DNA of 64,000 bases. Origin: Streptomyces sp. TLI_171 (GTDB lineage: Bacteria > Actinomycetota > Actinomycetes > Streptomycetales > Streptomycetaceae). Shown one piece after another: positions 58,864 through 64,000 of the stretch (the first letter of the stretch is position 1; every line of letters begins with the position of its first letter). The notes beneath the pieces were generated by a model that was not told the DNA's origin, made no database searches, and was given only the letters and a program-made list of their open reading frames with translations. The stretch spans positions 4,588,001-4,652,000 of the forward strand of contig NZ_RAPS01000001.1 of assembly GCF_003610255.1 (NCBI RefSeq), in the 5' to 3' direction. The translations under genes and the position numbers were made by a program.

Positions 58864-60693
58864 GTGTCGCCTCAGATCTCTGCGCTCGCCGAGTCCGCGC
58901 CCACCCGTCACCAGCGCCTGGTGGACTGGGTCAACGAGATTGCGGACCTGACCCAGCCGGACCGCGTGGTGTGGTGCGACGGCTCGGAGGAGGAGTACCA
59001 CCGCCTCGCCGAGCAGCTGGTGGCCCAGGGCACCTTCACCAAGCTCGACGAGAACAAGCGACCCAACTCCTACTACGCGGCCTCCGACCCGTCCGACGTC
59101 GCCCGCGTCGAGGACCGCACCTTCATCTGCTCCGAGCAGGAGAAGGACGCCGGCCCCACCAACCACTGGAAGGCCCCCGCCGAGATGCGGGAGGTGTTCG
59201 CCGGTGAGAACGGCCTGTTCCGCGGCGCGATGAAGGGCCGCACCATGTACGTGGTGCCGTTCTCGATGGGCCCGGTCGGCTCCCCGCTCGCCGCGTACGG
59301 CGTCGAGATCACCGACTCCGCGTACGTCGCCGTCTCGATGCGGGTGATGACCCGGATGGGACAGGCGGTGCTCGACCAGCTCGGCGAGGACGGCGAGTTC
59401 GTCAAGGCCGTGCACACCGTCGGCGCCCCGCTCGCCGTGGGCGAGGCGGACGTCGCCTGGCCGTGCAACACCACCAAGTACATCTCGCACTTCCCGGAGA
59501 CCCGGGAGATCTGGTCCTTCGGCTCCGGCTACGGCGGCAACGCCCTGCTCGGCAAGAAGTGCTACGCGCTGCGGATCGCCTCCACCATGGCCCGCGACGA
59601 GGGCTGGCTGGCCGAGCACATGCTGATCCTCAAGCTCACCCCGCCGTCCGGCGAGGTGAAGTACGTGGCCGCCGCGTTCCCGTCCGCCTGCGGCAAGACC
59701 AACCTGGCGATGCTCCAGCCGACCATCCCGGGCTGGAAGGTCGAGACGATCGGCGACGACATCGCCTGGATGCGGTTCGGCGCCGACGGCCGGCTCTACG
59801 CGATCAACCCCGAGGCCGGCTTCTTCGGCGTCGCCCCCGGCACCGGCGAGGACACCAACGCCAACGCCATCAAGACCCTCTGGGGCAACACCGTCTTCAC
59901 CAACGTCGCGCTCACCGACGACGGCGACGTGTGGTGGGAGGGCCTCACCGAGGAGCCGCCCGCGCACCTCACCGACTGGCGCGGCGACGACTGGACGCCC
60001 GCGTCCGGCACCCCCGCCGCCCACCCCAACGCGCGGTTCGCGGTCCCCGCCGCGCAGTGCCCGACCATCGCCGACGAGTGGGAGGACCAGGCCGGCGTCC
60101 CGATCTCGGCGATCCTGTTCGGCGGCCGCCGGGCCACCGCCGTCCCGCTGGTCACCGAGTCCTTCGACTGGCAGCACGGCGTCTTCCTCGGCGCCAACAT
60201 CGCCTCCGAGAAGACCGCCGCCGCCGAGGGCACCGTCGGCGAGCTGCGCCGCGACCCGTTCGCGATGCTGCCGTTCTGCGGCTACAACATGGGCGACTAC
60301 TTCGCGCACTGGCTGAAGGTCGGCGCCGAGGCGGACGCCGCCAAGCTGCCGAAGATCTACTACGTCAACTGGTTCCGGAAGAACGCCGACGGCCAGTTCG
60401 TGTGGCCCGGCTACGGCGAGAACAGCCGCGTGCTGAAGTGGATCGTCGAGCGTCTGGAGGGCACCGCGGCGGGCGTCGAGACCCCGATCGGCGTGCTCCC
60501 CGAGGTCGACGGCTTCGACCTGGACGGGCTGGAGATCTCCGACGCCGACCGCGAGCTGCTGTTCACGGTCGACAAGGAGATCTGGAAGCAGGAGGCCGCG
60601 CTGGTGCCCGAGCACCTGGAGCTGTTCGGCGAGCACACCCCGAGCGAGCTGTGGGACGAGTACCGCGCCCTGGTCAAGCGCCTCGGCGACTGA
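58864..60693 (+). CDS. pckG: Phosphoenolpyruvate carboxykinase (GTP)
   Basis: A 609 residue GTP-dependent PEPCK converting oxaloacetate plus GTP to PEP, GDP and CO2 for gluconeogenesis. GTG 58864 has GGAG 5 nt before it. The P-loop/kinase-1 motif is AAFPSACGKTNLAML, with the hyper-reactive cysteine Cys276. Kinase-2 is IGDDIAWM, and the GTP-type substrate region is SNHW-like TNHWKAPAEM. Length is standard. Together with eno at the other side of the window it covers the PEP node. Confidence 0.97.
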   Translation: MSPQISALAESAPTRHQRLVDWVNEIADLTQPDRVVWCDGSEEEYHRLAEQLVAQGTFTKLDENKRPNSYYAASDPSDVARVEDRTFICSEQEKDAGPTNHWKAPAEMREVFAGENGLFRGAMKGRTMYVVPFSMGPVGSPLAAYGVEITDSAYVAVSMRVMTRMGQAVLDQLGEDGEFVKAVHTVGAPLAVGEADVAWPCNTTKYISHFPETREIWSFGSGYGGNALLGKKCYALRIASTMARDEGWLAEHMLILKLTPPSGEVKYVAAAFPSACGKTNLAMLQPTIPGWKVETIGDDIAWMRFGADGRLYAINPEAGFFGVAPGTGEDTNANAIKTLWGNTVFTNVALTDDGDVWWEGLTEEPPAHLTDWRGDDWTPASGTPAAHPNARFAVPAAQCPTIADEWEDQAGVPISAILFGGRRATAVPLVTESFDWQHGVFLGANIASEKTAAAEGTVGELRRDPFAMLPFCGYNMGDYFAHWLKVGAEADAAKLPKIYYVNWFRKNADGQFVWPGYGENSRVLKWIVERLEGTAAGVETPIGVLPEVDGFDLDGLEISDADRELLFTVDKEIWKQEAALVPEHLELFGEHTPSELWDEYRALVKRLGD

Positions 60694-60703
60694 CCGAACG
60701 ACG

Positions 60704-60736
60704 AACCCCCGCGCCCCGACCGGGACGCGGGGGTTT
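60704..60736. terminator. Bidirectional terminator, pckG / aminotransferase
   Basis: An AACCCCCGCG arm pairs with CGCGGGGGTT, extended by a further CCC/GGG after one mismatch. It lies 11 bp after the pckG stop and 12 bp before the convergent stop. Confidence 0.8.
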
Positions 60737-60747
60737 CGCGTGCCCGG

Positions 60748-61962
60748 CTACGGCTGGGCGTAACCGGCCAGGAAGTCGCCGATCCGGGTGACCGCGTCGG
60801 TGATCTCCTCGGGGCGGGGCAGCGTGACCAGCCGGAAGTGGTCCGGGTCGGGCCAGTTGAAGCCGGTGCCCTGGACGATCAGGATCCGCTGCGAGCGCAG
60901 CAGGTCGAGCACCATCTGGGCGTCGTCCTTGATCTTGTAGACCTGCGGGTCGAGCCGCGGGAAGGCGTACAGCGCGCCCTTGGGCTTGACGCAGGAGACG
61001 CCCGGGATCTCGTTCAGCAGCTTGTAGGCGGCGTCGCGGGAGGCGAGCAGCCGGCCGCCGGGCAGGATCAGGTCGCGGATGGACTGCCGTCCGCCGAGCG
61101 CCGCGGCCACCGCGTGCTGGGCCGGCATGTTGGCGCACAGCCGCATCGAGGCGAGCACGTTGAGGCCCTCGATGTAGGAGCGGGCCCGGTGCCGGTCGCC
61201 GGACAGCACCATCCAGCCGGAGCGGAAGCCCGCCACCCGGTAGGACTTGGACATGCCGTTGAAGGTGACGCAGAACAGGTCCGGGGCGAGCGTGGCGAGC
61301 GGGGTGTGCTCGACGCCGTCGTACAGGATCTTGTCGTAGATCTCGTCCGCGTAGACCACCAGCCTGTGCCGGCGGGCGAGTTCGACGATGCCCTCCAGCA
61401 GCTCCTTCGGATAGACGGCGCCGGTGGGGTTGTTGGGGTTGATCACGACGATCGCCCGGGTGCGGTCGGTGACCTTGGCGGCGATGTCGGCGAGGTCCGG
61501 GTACCACTCGGCCTGCTCGTCGCAGCGGTAGTGGACGGCGGTGCCGCCGGCCAGCGAGACCGAGGCCGTCCACAGCGGGTAGTCGGGGGCGGGGACCAGG
61601 ACCTCGTCGCCGTCGTCGAGCAGCGCGGTCATGGCGAGCTGGATCAGCTCGGAGACGCCGTTGCCGAGATACACGTCCTCGACCGAGAGGCCGTGCAGGC
61701 CGCGCTCCTCGTAGTGCATCACCACGGCCCGCCGGGCCGCCAGCAGGCCCTTCGAATCGCCGTAGCCGTGCGCGGAGTTGAGGTTGCGGAGGATGTCCTG
61801 GAGGATCTCGGGCGGCGCCTCGAAGCCGAACGCGGCGGGGTTGCCCGTGTTCAGCTTCAGGATGCGGTGGCCCTGGTCCTCCAGCCGCATCGCCTCGTCG
61901 AGCACCGGGCCGCGGATGTCGTAGCAGACATTGGCGAGCTTGCTGGACTGGATGACCTGCAT
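60748..61962 (-). CDS. Class I aminotransferase, AlaA-like
   Basis: A 404 residue PLP aminotransferase from ATG 61962. The Schiff-base Lys239 is in FNGMSKSYRVAGFRSGW. Other contacts are GYGDSKGLLAAR near the N-terminus, NPNNPTGAVYP, VYADEIYDKI and the carboxylate arginine near the end (HFRLVTLP). The pattern fits the glutamate-pyruvate (alanine) transaminase group. It would link alanine and pyruvate/glutamate pools. Convergent with pckG. Confidence 0.92.
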   Translation of the reverse strand: MQVIQSSKLANVCYDIRGPVLDEAMRLEDQGHRILKLNTGNPAAFGFEAPPEILQDILRNLNSAHGYGDSKGLLAARRAVVMHYEERGLHGLSVEDVYLGNGVSELIQLAMTALLDDGDEVLVPAPDYPLWTASVSLAGGTAVHYRCDEQAEWYPDLADIAAKVTDRTRAIVVINPNNPTGAVYPKELLEGIVELARRHRLVVYADEIYDKILYDGVEHTPLATLAPDLFCVTFNGMSKSYRVAGFRSGWMVLSGDRHRARSYIEGLNVLASMRLCANMPAQHAVAAALGGRQSIRDLILPGGRLLASRDAAYKLLNEIPGVSCVKPKGALYAFPRLDPQVYKIKDDAQMVLDLLRSQRILIVQGTGFNWPDPDHFRLVTLPRPEEITDAVTRIGDFLAGYAQP

Positions 61963-62081
61963 ACCCGCCTACTTTACGGCCGCGTTACGCCGATCACCGC
62001 GTGGTGTTCGCCACCTGGACACGGACGGGCGAACACCCCGGCGGCGGTAGGGTCGCGGCGGGCCGTCAGGGGAGGTGCCGG

Positions 62082-62747
62082 ATGTTCGGGGCAGTGGTCG
62101 GAGCCGTGCTGGGCCTGCTCGCGGGGGTGCCGCTCAGATCGGCGGTGGCACGCTACGCGGTGCCGTACGAGCAGCCGTGGCGCACCTGCCTGGTCACGCC
62201 GACGGCCCGGTGCGTGCGGCACGGCGAACGGCTCGGCCCGCCGCCGCTCACCGTCGAGGCCGTCGCGGCGTCCGTCGGCGCGGCGCTCGCCGCCGACGCG
62301 CCCGCCCGCTGGCTGCCGCTGCTGGTGTGGCTCGCCCTGTTCGGCACCGTCCTGGGCTTCGTGGACGCCGCGGTGCTGCGGCTGCCGGACGCCCTGACCC
62401 TGCCGCTCTTCCTCGGCACCGCCGTGCTGGCCCCGCTCACCGTCCCGCACCCCGACGCCTGGCTGCGCGCCGCGCTCGCCGCGGCCGGCCTCGGCCTGCT
62501 GTTCCGGCTGATGGCGGAACTCGCCCCGATGGGCCTGGGCGACGCCAAGCTCGCTCCGAGCCTGGGCGCCGTGCTCGGCCTGGCGGGCTGGCGGACGGTC
62601 TACGCCGGTGTCCTCTATATGTGGGTGGTCGCCGCGCTCTGGGCGGTGGCCCTGCTGGTGCTGCGCCGGGCCGGCCGCCGCACCCAGCTGGCCTTCGGCC
62701 CGGCGATGCTGCTGGGCACGCTGCTCGCCGTCCTCGCCTCGTTCTGA
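62082..62747 (+). CDS. A24 family prepilin peptidase-like protein
   Basis: A 221 residue membrane protein. ATG 62082 is chosen for GGGGAGGTG just upstream. Both catalytic aspartates of type IV leader peptidases are present: Asp95 in FVDAAVLRLPD and Asp154 in GLGDAKLAPS. Six to seven hydrophobic segments are visible. The zinc-binding methylase head of PilD is absent; only scattered cysteines remain near residues 33-50. In actinobacteria such short enzymes process tad/flp-like pilins, but no pilin gene is in the window. The stop lies in a GACGG-C-CCGTC palindrome. Confidence 0.88.
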   Translation: MFGAVVGAVLGLLAGVPLRSAVARYAVPYEQPWRTCLVTPTARCVRHGERLGPPPLTVEAVAASVGAALAADAPARWLPLLVWLALFGTVLGFVDAAVLRLPDALTLPLFLGTAVLAPLTVPHPDAWLRAALAAAGLGLLFRLMAELAPMGLGDAKLAPSLGAVLGLAGWRTVYAGVLYMWVVAALWAVALLVLRRAGRRTQLAFGPAMLLGTLLAVLASF

Positions 62748-62756
62748 CGGCCCGTC
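62746..62756. repeat. Stop-codon palindrome
   Basis: GACGG-C-CCGTC overlaps the TGA (62745-62747) of the prepilin peptidase gene; it is the same family as the copies at 9204, 20123 and 44613. Confidence 0.55.
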
Positions 62757-62787
62757 GGGGGCGGGCGCGGCGCGCCCGGACATGGGC

Positions 62788-62822
62788 GGGGCCCGCCGTA
62801 CCCCAGCGGTACGGCGGGCCCC
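62788..62822. terminator. Perfect 15 bp bidirectional terminator
   Basis: 62788-62802 pairs without mismatch to 62808-62822 around CCAGC, between the convergent prepilin peptidase and chitinase genes. Confidence 0.85.
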
Positions 62823-62870
62823 TGTGAGTGCACCGACCCCACCCTCAAGGAGTGGTGCACAGGCGACGGG

Positions 62871-64000
62871 TCACTGCATGGCGTGGACGAAGGCTCCGAC
62901 GTTGTTGGAGAAGTCGTTGCCGTTGTTGGCGTCCCAGTTGGTCGACCAGGTCATCGCGCCGCGGATGGTCGGCCACTTGGCCGGCGGGACGAAGCTGCCG
63001 CAGTGGTTGCCGGTGGCCAGGCAGTCCAGCGCGTTGTTCACCACGGTGGAGTTGACGTAGCCGCCGCCCGCCGCCTTGGTGGAGGCGGGGACACCGATGC
63101 CGACCTGGTCGGGACGCAGGCCGCCCTGGATGTGGGTGCAGACCTGCGCGGTGATGAAGTCGATGGTGCCCTGGGTGTAGACCTTGCCGTCGCAGCCGTT
63201 CATGCCGCCCGAGTTGTAGAACTGGGTGTTGACGACGGTCAGGATGTCCTTGGTGTTCAGCGCCAGCTGGAAGTAGGCGCCGGCCGTGGAGTACATGCCG
63301 ATGGTCTCGGGGGCCATGGTGAGGATGAAGCCCGAGCCGACCTTGGACTGCAGCGAGTGCAGCGCCTGCGACATGTAGGTCGGGTCGACGCCGTTCTCCA
63401 GGTCGACGTCGATGCCGTCGAAGCCGTAACTCTGGATCAGGCTGTACGCCGAGTTGGCGAAGTTGGTCGCCGCGGTGGCGTTGCCGACCGAGATGGCGCC
63501 GTTCTGGCCGCCGATGGAGAGCACGACCTTCTTGCCGGCCGCGTGCTTGGCGGCGATGTCGGCCTTGAACTGGGCGTCGGTGTAGCCGCCGAGCTTGCTG
63601 GCCAGCGCCGGGTCCAGGGTGAAGGAGATCGCGCCCTGGGTGGTGGTCGCGTCGGCGAAGGACACCGCGATGATGTCGTACGCGGACTGCACGGCGCCGA
63701 GCTTCTGCACGGTCGAGTTGTTGTCGAAGTTCTGCCAGTAGCCGGTCAGCACGTGCTTCGGCAGGCCGGTGTTCGGCGGGGTGGTGGTGGCCGACCCTGA
63801 CGGGCTGGGCGAGCTGGAGGCCGACGGGGAGGCGCTCTGCGAGGGCGAGGCCGACGCGGACGGGGAGGCGCTCTTGGTCGGCGAGGCCGAGGCGGAGGGC
63901 GACGCCGAGGTGGCGGAGGCCGACGGGGTCGGGGAGGCGGTGCCGCCCGGGCCGATCAGCTGGATGTCGTCCGCGTTGTAGGTGGCCTGGCCGTACCAGC
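62871..64000 (-). CDS. GH18 chitinase, C-terminal part
   Basis: The frame is open to the right edge, so the N-terminus is missing. From the edge there is the end of a beta-sandwich, probably a carbohydrate-binding module (WYGQATYNADDIQLIGPG). Then comes a ~60 residue linker of Ser-Pro-Ser-Ala repeats (about 63770-63940), then the catalytic TIM barrel (~294 residues, beginning VLTGYWQNFDNNS). The GH18 signature is FDGIDVDLENG, whose last Glu is the catalytic acid. Substrate-assisted hydrolysis of chitin outside the cell is expected. Module order (binding - linker - catalytic) is typical for streptomycete chitinases. Any DasR site would be upstream, outside the window. Confidence 0.95.
   Translation of the reverse strand, partial: WYGQATYNADDIQLIGPGGTASPTPSASATSASPSASASPTKSASPSASASPSQSASPSASSSPSPSGSATTTPPNTGLPKHVLTGYWQNFDNNSTVQKLGAVQSAYDIIAVSFADATTTQGAISFTLDPALASKLGGYTDAQFKADIAAKHAAGKKVVLSIGGQNGAISVGNATAATNFANSAYSLIQSYGFDGIDVDLENGVDPTYMSQALHSLQSKVGSGFILTMAPETIGMYSTAGAYFQLALNTKDILTVVNTQFYNSGGMNGCDGKVYTQGTIDFITAQVCTHIQGGLRPDQVGIGVPASTKAAGGGYVNSTVVNNALDCLATGNHCGSFVPPAKWPTIRGAMTWSTNWDANNGNDFSNNVGAFVHAMQ

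Overview
This 64 kb window is high-GC actinobacterial DNA, almost certainly a streptomycete chromosome core (Streptomyces or Kitasatospora; I cannot separate the two from the sequence). The basis is a GC-saturated third codon position, many GTG and TTG starts, the single tRNA gene (tRNA-Leu with anticodon UAA, i.e. bldA), a mycothiol enzyme (Mca), GTP-dependent PEP carboxykinase, an Rpf protein behind a c-di-AMP riboswitch, and a Rex-type operator in front of ndh. I see no insertion sequence, integrase, CRISPR array or rRNA.

Layout. 1-9.2 kb: the 3' part of mfd, a DUF4352 lipoprotein, a fused N-6 DNA methylase, a membrane protein overlapping a soluble Ser/Thr kinase, a SurA-like lipoprotein and mazG. 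9.2-12.1 kb: a short SDR-like protein, a cytochrome P450 and rpfA with its riboswitch. 12.4-17.6 kb: eno, ftsB/divIC, a DUF501 gene, ppx/gppA and ndh. 17.9-19.0 kb: a small HTH protein, two gene remnants and bldA. 19.3-30.2 kb: a MacB/FtsX-type ABC exporter, cyclophilin, a Bax-inhibitor-1 membrane protein, a small actinobacterial protein, an anchored protein, thiolase, an SGNH hydrolase and cystathionine beta-synthase.

30.2-46.9 kb begins after a 436 bp gene-poor stretch where, from memory of Streptomyces coelicolor gene order, a synteny break lies. It holds an L,D-transpeptidase lipoprotein, another lipoprotein, a DUF1203 protein, an S13-type D-Ala-D-Ala carboxypeptidase, a cupin, an M48 protease plus a membrane-anchored partner, metB, a MarR regulator, ilvA, a DrrAB-type ABC exporter, greA, a DUF4307 protein and mca. 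46.9-58.6 kb is more accessory: a YyaL-type thioredoxin-fold protein, GNAT, a divergent MarR/membrane pair, an SDR lacking its catalytic lysine, an HTH regulator, a secreted C39-like protease with a secreted partner, a divergent AraC/oxidoreductase pair beside a TetR remnant, and a YqfA/hemolysin-III protein. 58.8-64 kb: pckG, an alanine-type aminotransferase, a prepilin peptidase-like protein and the C-terminal part of a GH18 chitinase.

Themes. Central metabolism (enolase, PEPCK, aminotransferase, threonine deaminase, cystathionine enzymes) and redox supply (ndh) are interleaved with cell-envelope and development genes (Rpf, FtsB, L,D-transpeptidase, D-Ala carboxypeptidase, bldA). Convergent genes are regularly separated by long perfect hairpins. 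The signals best supported beyond routine annotation are the c-di-AMP riboswitch, two Rex-like operators before ndh, a repeat array in the drrAB promoter, two apparent single-base frameshifts in G/C runs (M48 protease and carboxypeptidase), and a recurring palindrome that overlaps stop codons.
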